A stretch of DNA of 40,807 nucleotides from an uncultured Verrucomicrobiota bacterium (lineage in GTDB: Bacteria; Verrucomicrobiota; Verrucomicrobiia; Limisphaerales; UBA9464), in assembly GCA_903939515.1 (NCBI GenBank), contig CAJAHH010000075.1:1-40807 (forward strand), in the 5' to 3' direction. Positions 29,012-38,123 of the stretch are shown one piece after another (the stretch's first letter is position 1; each line of letters begins with the position of its first letter). The position numbers and the translations under genes were made by a program. The notes beneath the pieces were generated by a model. It was given only the letters and a program-made list of their open reading frames with translations, did no database searches and was not told the DNA's origin.

Positions 29012-30540
29012 TAGAACGGCGCTCCTTTCTGTTGTGGTGTTTCGAAGGGTGTCTCTTGACGCGTGAACCGTGGTACTCGCCACGCGCGTATTGCCCGGCC
29101 TTTCAAGAACAAACTGATCGGCTCACCGCCCATGTCACGAATCTTCTGTGCCATGCGAGGTGCGCTCATGCTGTTAAAGCCACTACGCTTTAGATGTGCT
29201 TCGAGGTCTTTCATGCGGAAGTACACACGTGCTTCGTCTTCGTCTGTCCAAGGACGGCCCATGAGAATCTCTTCGCGGTCCATCGCTTGCTGCAAGTGTG
29301 TGGTGAACTCTTCCAATAGGTCTTGGAAGCGCCCGCTGTAGCTGGTGTCTTCCGGTGCATCTTGTATCTGCTCGAGCTCCACCATCTCACGCAAGAGACC
29401 GTTTAGGAATCCTTCCCAGTCTTGCCGACGTAAGGTGGGCGGTAGTACGTTCAGACGTTCGACGCAAGCCTTTTGGAAAGCGGGTTGGTTGAACAGTTGA
29501 TCGGTGTCGAGTTCGATGCGACGGTTGTTGACATCCAAGAACCACAGGGGTGGCTCGGAGTTGTACTTAGTCAGGCTCGATATTTTGGGTGCGTCAGGAC
29601 CCTCTGCACCGATGCCGTGTTTACGTGTGCGGCACAGGCCTGCGTTGCAGAAGGAGTTAAGTGGTGCGTCCTTGCACTTGTACTTGTAATCTTTTTTGTG
29701 CAGCTGTTTCGTGATCACCTGAAGTTCGTTCATGGGCAGTGGTGGCCCCATGTACTTCAGGTTGTATTCCATCAGCTTATCTTCCCAATTGCTGGGTGTC
29801 GCTTTCTTGAGGTAGACCGCGATGTTAAATAGGCCGTTGTTGCGAGTGCCTTCCGGAAATCCCTGATTGCATAGCGATTGTAGACACGGAGGACCGTCTT
29901 TGATGGGCGCGTCCGCATCTTTCTTTTCCTCTTCCGGATGAACGAGCGGCACATCTTGAACGTATTGTTCGTAAATCCCGCAGAACTGATCAATTGTGGC
30001 AGCCGTGCCATCATCATTGATCGCGTAACGCAGGGTTTCATCGCCCCCGAAATACGGAAGGTTAAGGAAGTTACCCGTGTCACCGCGCTCAACAAGGACT
30101 TCAGTTTGCTTCGGAAAGATTTCACGACCACTTTCTCCCAGTATGCTTGCACACGTATTTAAGTAACGCTGCATCTCTGCAGCAGCGATAGGTTCTTTAG
30201 TAAACAGGAATACATGAGCGCCGCCTGACTTACTGCGGCACACAACCAGCGGCAGTTTTAGCCGACGAATCTTTTCCACCAGTCCCTTATGGTCAAGCGG
30301 ATACTGGTCAATATCAATGCAGCCCCATATGCAGCTGTTGTCAGGACGAATAGGAATGATGCCAAGAGAAGGCTCAACGCCCTGAAGGTGAGCAGCCCAA
30401 AGGTCATCCGTGGGTGGCTTCCGAACGACAACCGCCTTGCCTGCTTGCTTGCCGCTACCTGTCTCGCGTTCGATTTTATAGGTTCCATAGGCAATGTTCG
30501 ACCCCTCGAAGATAGCCTTGAATTTGGCGATATCAGTCAT
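29011..30540 (-). CDS. Archaeo-eukaryotic-type primase (prim-pol)
   Basis: 509 residues. The AEP active-site pattern is visible: WGCIDIDQYP (D76, D78), then SKSGGAHVFLF (H109), then NFLNLPYFGG. Residues about 225-260 have a PriCT-like helical domain (CNQGFPEGTRNNGLFNIAVY), and a four-Cys cluster (YKCKDAPLNSFCNAGLC) near 300 may bind zinc. The C-terminal half is helical and ends in QQKGAPF. It synthesises primers for the phage polymerase. The start is ATG at 30540. Confidence 0.85.
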   Translation of the reverse strand: MTDIAKFKAIFEGSNIAYGTYKIERETGSGKQAGKAVVVRKPPTDDLWAAHLQGVEPSLGIIPIRPDNSCIWGCIDIDQYPLDHKGLVEKIRRLKLPLVVCRSKSGGAHVFLFTKEPIAAAEMQRYLNTCASILGESGREIFPKQTEVLVERGDTGNFLNLPYFGGDETLRYAINDDGTAATIDQFCGIYEQYVQDVPLVHPEEEKKDADAPIKDGPPCLQSLCNQGFPEGTRNNGLFNIAVYLKKATPSNWEDKLMEYNLKYMGPPLPMNELQVITKQLHKKDYKYKCKDAPLNSFCNAGLCRTRKHGIGAEGPDAPKISSLTKYNSEPPLWFLDVNNRRIELDTDQLFNQPAFQKACVERLNVLPPTLRRQDWEGFLNGLLREMVELEQIQDAPEDTSYSGRFQDLLEEFTTHLQQAMDREEILMGRPWTDEDEARVYFRMKDLEAHLKRSGFNSMSAPRMAQKIRDMGGEPISLFLKGRAIRAWRVPRFTRQETPFETPQQKGAPF

Positions 30541-30560
30541 TTCTGCTTTCTATAGAGAAG

Positions 30561-30597
30561 AAAAGGGCCCTACTACCTAATGGGTTCGGGCCCGTGA
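30561..30597 (-). terminator. Terminator-like hairpin between the SSB-like gene and the primase
   Basis: GGGCCC at 30565-30570 pairs with GGGCCC at 30588-30593 around a 17-nt loop that can pair further (ACC with GGT). On the minus strand TTTTCTTC follows. It lies directly after the 258-aa gene's stop (30599) and could lower expression of the primase and downstream genes relative to the SSB-like protein. Confidence 0.65.
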
Positions 30598-30598
30598 A

Positions 30599-31375
30599 TC
30601 AGAAAGGAGTTGCGCCTGCTGGTGCAGCTTGCTCGTCGCTGTGGCTCACTTTCACATCACCTGCGTTGATCGAGTCAGCAAATGACTTCGCTGCAACGTA
30701 GACATCTTCGCTTTCCACGCTACCAATGTGCTCTACTTCCCAACCAAACCACTGACCCTTGTCATTACTTTCCTTGACAGTGCTCAGGCGATAAGTTTGA
30801 GAATACATTGGAGGCGTGTACAGACCGTTCTTGCCCATCAACTTTGCGCTTTGCATCATGCTATTCCACTTGCGTGACTTCTTAAGCTGCGTGGACTTCA
30901 TGACGATCAGTGCAGGGCTAGGGATACCTGTGGCATCCAACACCATGACGTAATGGTTCGCGGTGTTCTCGATGTAATTGCCGTTATCGAGATAGTCTTT
31001 GTTCTCTCCGGCAACCCGATGCGTTTTGGAGAGGATGTCGCTAGTACTGGGGTAATACGCTATAGGTGCGCCAGAGCCGCTGCCACGCGGTGCCCATTCA
31101 ATGTACTGACGTACATAGGCACAGGGGACAACCAGAATACCCTTCTTGCCATCGAAGAGTTCCCCTGTAACGCTGTTATAGATCATACCCGGCATTGCAC
31201 CGTCTAGTGAACCAACTTCTGGCGAGGTGTTGGTTAACAAGCGGAGAAACGGAAGAGCAAAGTCATCCTGATTCATGCCAGCGAAACCGGACTGCGCATC
31301 CTCTTCAAAACGGTTCGTTAATACTGCAATCGCATTAGCGTTTGTCTTGACTTCTGCAACGTCTGCTTTACCCAT
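30599..31375 (-). CDS. Putative single-stranded DNA-binding protein
   Basis: 258 residues. It has no zinc motif and no membrane segment. The core is beta-rich (LFDGKKGILVVPCAYVRQYI, then ANHYVMVLDATGIPSPALIV, then MYSQTYRLSTV and WFGWEVEHIG), and the C-terminus is a flexible tail ending ATPF. Phage SSBs of the gp2.5 type have such tails, and its place next to primase and helicase genes fits. I base the call on architecture and context only. The following hairpin would give it higher expression than the primase. Confidence 0.5.
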   Translation of the reverse strand: MGKADVAEVKTNANAIAVLTNRFEEDAQSGFAGMNQDDFALPFLRLLTNTSPEVGSLDGAMPGMIYNSVTGELFDGKKGILVVPCAYVRQYIEWAPRGSGSGAPIAYYPSTSDILSKTHRVAGENKDYLDNGNYIENTANHYVMVLDATGIPSPALIVMKSTQLKKSRKWNSMMQSAKLMGKNGLYTPPMYSQTYRLSTVKESNDKGQWFGWEVEHIGSVESEDVYVAAKSFADSINAGDVKVSHSDEQAAPAGATPF

Positions 31376-31395
31376 GATTAATGCTCCTTGTGTCG

Positions 31396-31950
31396 TTAAA
31401 CGGATTTAATTGTCGCTTTTTGGCCGATGTAAGCGCCGAACAAATCAGATGGGAATTCGCGACCCTTCTCCACCTGCTCTTTCACCCATGCCTTTAAGGT
31501 CATGGGCTCCACCTTTTCTGCTTGCTCAACGGGATAACCTGCGTCCCGTAGTGTCGCAACGGCTTTAGCACAGAGTGCTTCTTCACCGCGACCAAAGCGA
31601 ACAGAGACTGTGTTCTTGATGATGTCGTCGTAGCCGTGTTCACGCAGCCACTGGAACGCCTCAGAACGCTTCGCTTCTGTGATCGACGCGCTGTAGAACG
31701 CCTTGATCTCAATCGATGAACCATCGTCCATCTTGAAGCTCTTCATACCAAGACTAGTCAGTGCTTCGGGAATGACTTCTTCTGTCAGCTTGCGGTACTG
31801 CTCTTTCCGCTGCTTGAGCTCTGTCTCAAAGTCTTCGATCTCTTTCTCAAGAGACTTTGCACGACGCGCCATCTGTGCCACGCCTTGTAGATCGTTATCT
31901 GCGATCTGCAGGGCATTGGCATCTTGTTCAAACATATTCGTCAAACTCAT
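31396..31950 (-). CDS. Conserved phage protein in the replication operon, 184 aa
   Basis: 184 residues from the ATG at 31950, behind AAAGGAGAAAGTT. The first 65 residues are a coiled coil (AKSLEKEIEDFETELKQRKE). A mixed domain follows (GMKSFKMDDGSSIEIKAFYS, FQWLREHGYDDIIKNTVSV), with PMTLKAWVKEQVEKGREFP near the end. I recognise this as a widespread phage protein found next to SSB-like genes, with no known function. A recombination or replication accessory role is a context guess. Confidence 0.7.
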   Translation of the reverse strand: MSLTNMFEQDANALQIADNDLQGVAQMARRAKSLEKEIEDFETELKQRKEQYRKLTEEVIPEALTSLGMKSFKMDDGSSIEIKAFYSASITEAKRSEAFQWLREHGYDDIIKNTVSVRFGRGEEALCAKAVATLRDAGYPVEQAEKVEPMTLKAWVKEQVEKGREFPSDLFGAYIGQKATIKSV

Positions 31951-32281
31951 AACTTTCTCCTTTCTTGAATGCATTGTTAAAGTCGATCTGGATCGGGATA
32001 TATCGTCGCTCCCGCTTGTCCCACTTCAAACACTTGAATCGTCCGTTGTTACGCTGTGCTGCAACGACGGCGACGATACTCATGGCGGTGGGATCGCCAA
32101 TGAATAAAAGATAATCCTCGTCAGAGAAGTTTTCAAGTACCCGATACGCTCGACGCACTGTCGGTGCAACAGAAAAAGCAACCTGTGCATTTGGCGGCAA
32201 GATGGTAACGATGTCTCCAAAGTCCAAAGCAGACGATATGTTGTGCTGCCCTGTTTCGGAAACGCAATAGACTGTAGGCAC
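31928..32281 (-). CDS. Conserved small phage protein, 117 aa
   Basis: 117 residues with DEDYLLFIGDPTAMSIVAVV, then AAQRNNGRFKCLKWDKRERR and YIPIQIDF. This pattern (LLxxGDP, then a Lys-Trp-Asp block) recurs in many tailed phages near replication genes. The role is unknown. It is the first gene of the replication operon, with its own promoter just upstream; the end overlaps the next gene by 23 bp. Confidence 0.7.
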   Translation of the reverse strand: MPTVYCVSETGQHNISSALDFGDIVTILPPNAQVAFSVAPTVRRAYRVLENFSDEDYLLFIGDPTAMSIVAVVAAQRNNGRFKCLKWDKRERRYIPIQIDFNNAFKKGESYEFDEYV

Positions 32282-32311
32282 TTCATTTCTCCTTTCTAGG
32301 TACGAGCGATT

Positions 32312-32341
32312 AGTATATACTTGCTTTCAGGGATTTTGCAA
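32312..32341 (-). promoter_or_regulatory. Promoter for the replication operon, facing the helicase/nuclease operon
   Basis: On the minus strand TTGCAA (32336-32341) and TATACT (32312-32317) are spaced by 18 bp. The -10 lies in the perfect palindrome AGTATATACT (32312-32321), which also gives a TATACT for the plus-strand operon, though with no good -35. The two divergent operons may share this site. Confidence 0.55.
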
Positions 32342-32365
32342 CCCCTACCAGAAAGGAGAATTGCT

Positions 32366-33817
32366 ATGGACGAATTTTTGCAACGCTACCCGTATAAGAA
32401 CAAGCCTTTCCTGCATCAAGAGGCCTATTTGACTAGGTTTTGGGAGAAGCAAGTGGCCGCTCTCTTTTCAGAGATGGGCACGGGCAAGAGCTTTATGCTG
32501 ATCAATAACTTGGCAATGTTGTATGACCAAGGGCATGTGAATGCTGCGCTGATCATCGCGCCCAAGGGCGTGTATCGTAACTGGATGGATACAGAAATAC
32601 CCAAGCATATGCCAGAACATATTGTTTATCGCATGGCGCTCTGGAGTCCCAGCCCAAAGAAAGCAGAAAGAGAAGCGTTAGATAAGTTGTTCGAGATCAG
32701 TGAGGATTTAAAAATTCTCATCATGAACATCGAGGCATTGTCCACGGATAAAGGCGTTAAGTTCGCTAGTAGGTACTTACTTGCGCACGACGCATTCATG
32801 GCGATTGATGAATCGACCACTATCAAAACGCATACAGCGGCACGGGCAAAGAATTCGGTGAAGATTGGCAAGCAGGCCAAGTACAAGCGGATTATGACGG
32901 GCTCGCCTGTGACGAAGAATCCCTTGGACCTGTTTCAGCAGTGCATGTTCCTTGATCCGCGATGCTTGGGGCATGAGAGTTTCTACACGTTTCAGGCTCG
33001 GTACGCGGTGCTGCAAGAGCGGCAGTTGGCGACGCATAGCTTCAAGCAGATTCTGGGCTTTCGGCATTTGGAGGAGTTGCGGGAGAAGCTGGATCGGTTC
33101 AGTTTCCGTGTGACGAAGGACGAGTGTCTGGACCTGCCGGACAAGCTGTATGCCAAGCGGGAGGTGGACCTAACCGAGGAGCAGGCCAAGGCGTACAAGG
33201 AGATGCGGCTGATGGCGCTGGCCTTGTTCAAGGAGGGCGAGGTCTCTACGGTGAACGCCCTAACCCAGATTATGCGGCTACATCAGATCGTCTGTGGGCA
33301 TGTGAAGCTGGATAACGGGACGGTGTTGGAGTTGCCGAATAACCGGATCAAGGAGCTCATGAACATTGTCGAGGAGTCGGACGGCAAGATGATCATCTGG
33401 GCCAACTACCGGCACGATATCGAGGCCATCAAGCTGGCGCTGTCCTCGGTCTACGGCATGAACTCGGCGGCGGCGTACTACGGGGACACGGAGACGAATA
33501 AGCGGCAGGAGATCGTCAACGACTTCCAAGACCCGAACAATCCCCTACGGTTCTTCATCGGCAACCCTACCACCGGGGGGTATGGTTTGACGCTGACGGC
33601 GGCGAATCTGGTGGTGTACTACAGCAACTCCTTCGATCTGGAGAAGCGCCTGCAGTCAGAAGATCGGGCGCACCGGATCGGCCAGACCAAGAATGTGACC
33701 TATATCGACCTAATCAGCCCCGGCACGGTGGATGAGAAGATCGTCAAATCCCTACGTGACAAAATTAACATCGCCACACAGGTGATGGGAGAGGAACTGA
33801 AATCATGGCTAATTTGA
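32366..33817 (+). CDS. SNF2-type DNA helicase/translocase
   Basis: 483 residues from the ATG at 32366, behind GAAAGGAGAATTGCT; the frame is longer upstream without a ribosome site. Motifs: SEMGTGKSFMLI (Walker A 36-42), ALIIAPKGVYRNW (Ia), AIDESTTIK (DES 148-150), RIMTGSPVTKNP (III), and the C-terminal SEDRAHRIGQ (430-440). It pairs with the downstream nuclease, so together they may process DNA ends or remodel replication intermediates. This is the only gene pair on the plus strand. Confidence 0.9.
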   Translation: MDEFLQRYPYKNKPFLHQEAYLTRFWEKQVAALFSEMGTGKSFMLINNLAMLYDQGHVNAALIIAPKGVYRNWMDTEIPKHMPEHIVYRMALWSPSPKKAEREALDKLFEISEDLKILIMNIEALSTDKGVKFASRYLLAHDAFMAIDESTTIKTHTAARAKNSVKIGKQAKYKRIMTGSPVTKNPLDLFQQCMFLDPRCLGHESFYTFQARYAVLQERQLATHSFKQILGFRHLEELREKLDRFSFRVTKDECLDLPDKLYAKREVDLTEEQAKAYKEMRLMALALFKEGEVSTVNALTQIMRLHQIVCGHVKLDNGTVLELPNNRIKELMNIVEESDGKMIIWANYRHDIEAIKLALSSVYGMNSAAAYYGDTETNKRQEIVNDFQDPNNPLRFFIGNPTTGGYGLTLTAANLVVYYSNSFDLEKRLQSEDRAHRIGQTKNVTYIDLISPGTVDEKIVKSLRDKINIATQVMGEELKSWLI

Positions 33818-34497
33818 TCCCCGTCAAGAATCTCTACACCTACGAACGGCTGGAACGCATTGAAACGCCTAGGGGCCGCACCTACCGCCGGGGTGACGAC
33901 ACGCCTGTTTACAGCGTTACCAACATTCTTGACAAGACGAAAGACAAAACTTCGCTCGAAGCGTGGGCTGCACGGGTTGGTGCCGCTGAGGCAGAAAGAA
34001 TCAAGAACGAAGCCGCGCATGTGGGTACGGCCATGCATTTCGTCATTGAAAGATTCTTGGAGGGAACAGCATTACCTCCAGCGGAGGATTGGCTGCAGAT
34101 GCGGGGCTATGAAATGGGCCACCGATTGATCAACGAGCACTTCAGTTCGCTGGATGAAGTCTGGGGTTCAGAGGTCCCTTTGTACTATCCCGGCAAGTAC
34201 GCGGGGACGACTGACTTGGTGGGCGTGTTCCGTGGGCGACCGGCCATTGTGGACTTCAAACAAAGCCTGAAGCCGAAGCGCTATGAATGGATCACAGACT
34301 ACTTCCACCAGCTCTCGGCCTACGCCTTGGCGCACGACATCGTCTACGGCACGGAGATTAACTTCGGAGTTGTACTGATTGCTGTACAAGACGGCACGAC
34401 CCAAGAGTTCACGACCACGGGCCGGGACTTCGAGCGTCAGAAGAAGGAATGGCTGGAGCGGGTGGAGAAGTTCTTGGCTAAATCTTCCGAAACTTAG
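33805..34497 (+). CDS. PD-(D/E)XK exonuclease (RecB/Cas4-like)
   Basis: 230 residues. Active-site pattern: GTAMHFVIERFL (H78), GSEVPLY (E123), AGTTDLVGVF (D137), AIVDFKQS (D150, K152) and YFHQLSAYA (Q169). This is the RecB/lambda-exonuclease-type core, used for DNA end resection and recombination. It overlaps the helicase gene by 13 bp, so the two are coupled. Its 3' end overlaps the converging small gene by 20 bp. Confidence 0.85.
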   Translation: MANLIPVKNLYTYERLERIETPRGRTYRRGDDTPVYSVTNILDKTKDKTSLEAWAARVGAAEAERIKNEAAHVGTAMHFVIERFLEGTALPPAEDWLQMRGYEMGHRLINEHFSSLDEVWGSEVPLYYPGKYAGTTDLVGVFRGRPAIVDFKQSLKPKRYEWITDYFHQLSAYALAHDIVYGTEINFGVVLIAVQDGTTQEFTTTGRDFERQKKEWLERVEKFLAKSSET

Positions 34498-34717
34498 CGG
34501 TCTTCACGGCAATGCGTTTTGGCTGCTTGACGAACTGCTTGCCAGCTTTCTTGCCTGCCCGCTTTGCCCGTGTCGTAGCGAGATAGTCTTCCGGGCTCAG
34601 GGACTTGATGGCCTTCTCGGGCAGGTATCTCTCTCCGGTGACGGATGAGGGCTTGCCACTTTTCGTGGTCCATTTCTGCTTGCCCCATGCTTTCAGGCTT
34701 AACTGTGGCTTCTTCAC
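34478..34717 (-). CDS. Small basic phage protein with KPSSVTGERYLPEKA motif
   Basis: 79 residues, very basic (TTRAKRAGKKAGKQF). MKKPQLSLKAWGKQKWTTKS, then GKPSSVTGERYLPEKAIKSL, is a well-recognised small family in phages, with no assigned role. It converges with the nuclease gene and overlaps its last 20 bp. Downstream in the operon of small basic proteins next to virion genes. Confidence 0.7.
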   Translation of the reverse strand: MKKPQLSLKAWGKQKWTTKSGKPSSVTGERYLPEKAIKSLSPEDYLATTRAKRAGKKAGKQFVKQPKRIAVKTAKFRKI

Positions 34718-34902
34718 TTATAGCCCCCGCCGCTGGCTTTGTATTTTTTCGCCAGCAGCTGGGCCTTGCGGGCCGACCACTGACCTGCAGCAGTACCCTG
34801 TGTGGCAGAGCCTTTGATCTGCTCAAACAGGCGCTTGCGCATCGTCGGCTTCGTGTAGTTGGCGGACTGGTTGACCTTGGACTTCGTTGGCTTAGTTGCC
34901 AT
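34714..34902 (-). CDS. Small basic phage protein with GQWSARKAQ motif
   Basis: 62 residues, basic. TKPTMRKRLFEQIKGSATQG, then TAAGQWSARKAQLLAKKYKA and GGGYK, is a recognisable phage family, possibly that listed as DUF5872 (name from memory). Function unknown. The start is ATG at 34902, and its end couples to the next gene. Confidence 0.7.
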   Translation of the reverse strand: MATKPTKSKVNQSANYTKPTMRKRLFEQIKGSATQGTAAGQWSARKAQLLAKKYKASGGGYK

Positions 34903-34910
34903 GCCGCCTC

Positions 34911-37900
34911 CTACTGGATAGTGGTGTCAAACGGGAACAGGCGCTTCAATGCTTCACGACTGCTGCTGCCTGCGGGGGCGGGTGCTCCACCACCTGCACC
35001 GGGCTGTGGCCCGAGAGTCGTGGGCCCTCCACCGCCAAGATTCAACCCCGGTACTCCGCGTGTAGGCGCTGTAGCAGGTTGACGGCGTGGTGTGACGCTA
35101 CGAACAGGCTCTGGCGCTTGGACCGTGGGCTCTGGAGCGGGCTCCGTGAAACGCTCGTAGTTCAAGCCTGCAGCACCCAAGTACGAGTGCATTTGCTGGG
35201 CCAGACGTAATTTGTCGCCTTCGGTGACACCCTTACGCAGGAGCAACGCCATCATCTGCGGGTCTTTGGTGGCTTCTTCGATGATGCCGCGAACCATGAT
35301 CATGGGCGACTTATCGAAGATTTGGCGCATGTATTTTGAGCCTGCTGAAGCTGCGATCAGCGAGCCGGGACCGCCACTTGAGACGGTTGTACCAATTCGC
35401 GCACCAACCACACGCAGGGCGAGCTCCGTAGCTGCGTCCGCACCTTGGATGACGCCTTCGAGCAGACGACGATCTCCAATGGCTTTCTCGACGTTCATCA
35501 TCGGATCGATGATGCGCTTTAAGTTCTTGCCTTCGGTCAGTGTCATCAGGCCCTGTGAGCGCATGATGTTGTAAATCGAGGGCTGACCACGGGCAATCGG
35601 CTTGAAGAACGCATCTTGAAACGCTTGTGGGCTAAAGCCTTTGTCGCCACCTGCCTTAGTGAAAGCATAGTCGTAGAGACTCGACTTCAGCCCAGCAGCT
35701 GCATCAGGACCCCCAGCTTTTGCCAGTTGCGTGATCCGTGAGAAGGCCTGCACGGGCGTTTTGCTATTCAATGCATCTGCGAGTGCCATCGTCGGCGACT
35801 CAAACTTCAACACCTGTGCAAAGGCCGTCTGGTCACGCAGGCTCTTTTGCATGAAGCTGTTGCCTGCCATCGTGGCTTTCAGCGCATTCTCTGCCTTAAC
35901 GACATCCGTTAAATCGGAAGTGATCTGGAGCTTGTCCAACAAGGGTCTGCGCTTCTCGACGAAACGGGACAGACGGGAGGCGCTTACCCGACCGGTGTTC
36001 GGATCAATCGTTTCAGCTGCAGCAAGACGGAGAATACGTTCTTGTGCATCACGAATCGACACCACGCGATCCGCAGACAGATCAGCCAAGGGCTTCAAGG
36101 CTTGTGCCTGTGCGCTACGCTTGCCAAACTTATTGGCAGCATCCGTGTATTCCTTGCCCAGCATGCCTACGGCGTCTTCGATGTCGGCCATACGCATTGC
36201 GGCCAAATCGTTGTTGGCACCGAAGGCGCGCTGCACCAGCACTTCAGGCGGATACGCCATTCCACCAGTAGCTTCCTTGCTCAACACTTTGCCTGCGAAG
36301 CTGCGGGTGAAGTAGTCGTTCAAGGTACGCGAGAAGTCACGCGCTTCATCGAGCTTGGTGGATTTGATTCGAGACAAGTCCTGAAGCATGCCCTCTGCGA
36401 GATTGCCGTAGAACCGTGCTTCATTGTTGTCGCCTTTAATCGCGGCATTGCGCGACAACTCCAAAAGATTCGAGCGCAGGTTCACTAAGTTAGGAACCTC
36501 CAACGCAGTCATCTTGGGCATGTTGATGTCCGGGATACGTCCTGTCTCGGCGTACTCGGGGTTGTAGCGACCACGACGATAAGTAGCTATCGCAGTGTCA
36601 TCCACACCCATTTGCTTCATCACGTCTTTGACCAGTTTTGGCACCGTGTTTTTATACACGGCAGGATCAATCTTGACGACCTCATCCAAGAAGTTTCGAA
36701 CCGTGTTCTCAGGCTCGATAGTTCTATAGGTCAGTGGTCCTTTGCCCGTGGTTCGTACTGGCTTTTCAAACTCTTTCGTCGCACGATCCCACAGGAACCG
36801 CTCATGCTTACGTGCGTCGGATAGGGATTCATACGTGGCATCGCGGACGATCTCACCAATCTGCTGACGCGCTTCGGGCGTGTCTTTGGTGATGCCACGA
36901 ACTTTCTGCGCAGCGTTTGCCAAGGCAATGCCCTGACGGTTGTCGAGCATTGAGTTAAATGCTTCTTGACGTAGCTGTGCTGCTGCACGAAGTGCCTCTG
37001 GCGTTCCAACAGCGTCCAGATTTCTTGCTAACAGCTGGTAGGCTTCTAAGGTCTTCTTTGCTTGGTCCGCGATCTCGCCACCATACTTCGCGTTCTCACG
37101 CGCCAGTGTGTTTTCAAGAATACTTAGCGAACGAACGCCCGACTTCTGCGCTGCCGTTGGCGTAGCACCCCTAGGCACGTTGGCTTCCAATGCACGGATG
37201 ACTTTGTCGATATCTTCGCCAGAATCTTGCAAGATGGAGTAAAGCTTGTTGGCAGCACGTGTTTCGCGAGCATCCTTGGAAAAGCCTGAGGCAATGTTGC
37301 CTAGCAAACTTTTGGCGGAACCCATGTGGACAAACAACCGCGAGGGTGCCAACACACCGCCGACAATCTCTGAGGCAAGGCGTGTTCCGGGTTCACCGGG
37401 TGCATATCTTTCTGATACACCGCCGCCAAGTCCTGCACCTGCGCCAGAAGTTACTTCGGCTGCAAGGAAGGACTTTGGATACGCTTGGGCGGTTCTGCCC
37501 ATGCCTGCGATCACATCGGTGAAAAACCGTGAGGCGCTTGCCGCACCCGCCATACCAAACTTTTTAGCTGTCGGTTCAACAAGACGAATAGCGCTAGACA
37601 AACGCTCTGCTTGTGTGACTGGAATGTTGAACGCGATAGGGGCGAGTGCAATCGTGTCACCCCATGTCTTACCACCTTCGCGATACGGCACTAAGTCTTG
37701 ACGAGAGACACCGGGGTATTTGACATCAAACTGATCTGCCAACAAATTGCCGATACCGATACCCGCAACTGTCGCTCCTGCAACACCTAGTGGCGCGAAA
37801 GGACCCATGGCAGGGGACAGCGCCATGCCGGTACGGAAACCAACAATACCCCCAGTTGTTCCGGGAGCCGTGCGCGTCATGCCCTCTAACAAGCCGTAGC

Positions 37901-38123
37901 CGACCTCAGTACCCATTTCGCCTACTGTAGGCTCGCCTGCAGTGGACAAAGTTTCAACCTCTTCCGGAAGCCCCGTAATAGGGTTGATCGCACCTTGTGC
38001 AACACCTCTAGGAGCAACGCCGGGAGGAGCTTTTCCTGTAAGGAGTTCAGCCGCACGGGTTCTGAAACTCCCATCGCTGGGAACAGATAAGGCATCTAAC
38101 TCACGTTGTGTTGGATCGGCCAT
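34911..38123 (-). CDS. Large internal virion (ejection-type) protein
   Basis: 1070 residues. Residues about 95-140 contain hydrophobic Gly/Ala-rich stretches (GPFAPLGVAGATVAGIGIGN), and several similar segments follow (GAGAGLGGGVSER). The middle is a long helical region (about 300-900), and the C-terminus is proline-rich. The layout resembles podophage ejection proteins, which leave the head with the DNA and cross the cell envelope. This is by pattern and position in the late operon, not by identified homology. The start is ATG at 38123, overlapping the preceding stop. Confidence 0.6.
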   Translation of the reverse strand: MADPTQRELDALSVPSDGSFRTRAAELLTGKAPPGVAPRGVAQGAINPITGLPEEVETLSTAGEPTVGEMGTEVGYGLLEGMTRTAPGTTGGIVGFRTGMALSPAMGPFAPLGVAGATVAGIGIGNLLADQFDVKYPGVSRQDLVPYREGGKTWGDTIALAPIAFNIPVTQAERLSSAIRLVEPTAKKFGMAGAASASRFFTDVIAGMGRTAQAYPKSFLAAEVTSGAGAGLGGGVSERYAPGEPGTRLASEIVGGVLAPSRLFVHMGSAKSLLGNIASGFSKDARETRAANKLYSILQDSGEDIDKVIRALEANVPRGATPTAAQKSGVRSLSILENTLARENAKYGGEIADQAKKTLEAYQLLARNLDAVGTPEALRAAAQLRQEAFNSMLDNRQGIALANAAQKVRGITKDTPEARQQIGEIVRDATYESLSDARKHERFLWDRATKEFEKPVRTTGKGPLTYRTIEPENTVRNFLDEVVKIDPAVYKNTVPKLVKDVMKQMGVDDTAIATYRRGRYNPEYAETGRIPDINMPKMTALEVPNLVNLRSNLLELSRNAAIKGDNNEARFYGNLAEGMLQDLSRIKSTKLDEARDFSRTLNDYFTRSFAGKVLSKEATGGMAYPPEVLVQRAFGANNDLAAMRMADIEDAVGMLGKEYTDAANKFGKRSAQAQALKPLADLSADRVVSIRDAQERILRLAAAETIDPNTGRVSASRLSRFVEKRRPLLDKLQITSDLTDVVKAENALKATMAGNSFMQKSLRDQTAFAQVLKFESPTMALADALNSKTPVQAFSRITQLAKAGGPDAAAGLKSSLYDYAFTKAGGDKGFSPQAFQDAFFKPIARGQPSIYNIMRSQGLMTLTEGKNLKRIIDPMMNVEKAIGDRRLLEGVIQGADAATELALRVVGARIGTTVSSGGPGSLIAASAGSKYMRQIFDKSPMIMVRGIIEEATKDPQMMALLLRKGVTEGDKLRLAQQMHSYLGAAGLNYERFTEPAPEPTVQAPEPVRSVTPRRQPATAPTRGVPGLNLGGGGPTTLGPQPGAGGGAPAPAGSSSREALKRLFPFDTTIQ

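Noticed and set aside
35731-36488. Plus-strand frames opposite the 1070-aa gene
   Set aside because: They are mirror frames of a long real gene, and two overlap each other in different frames.
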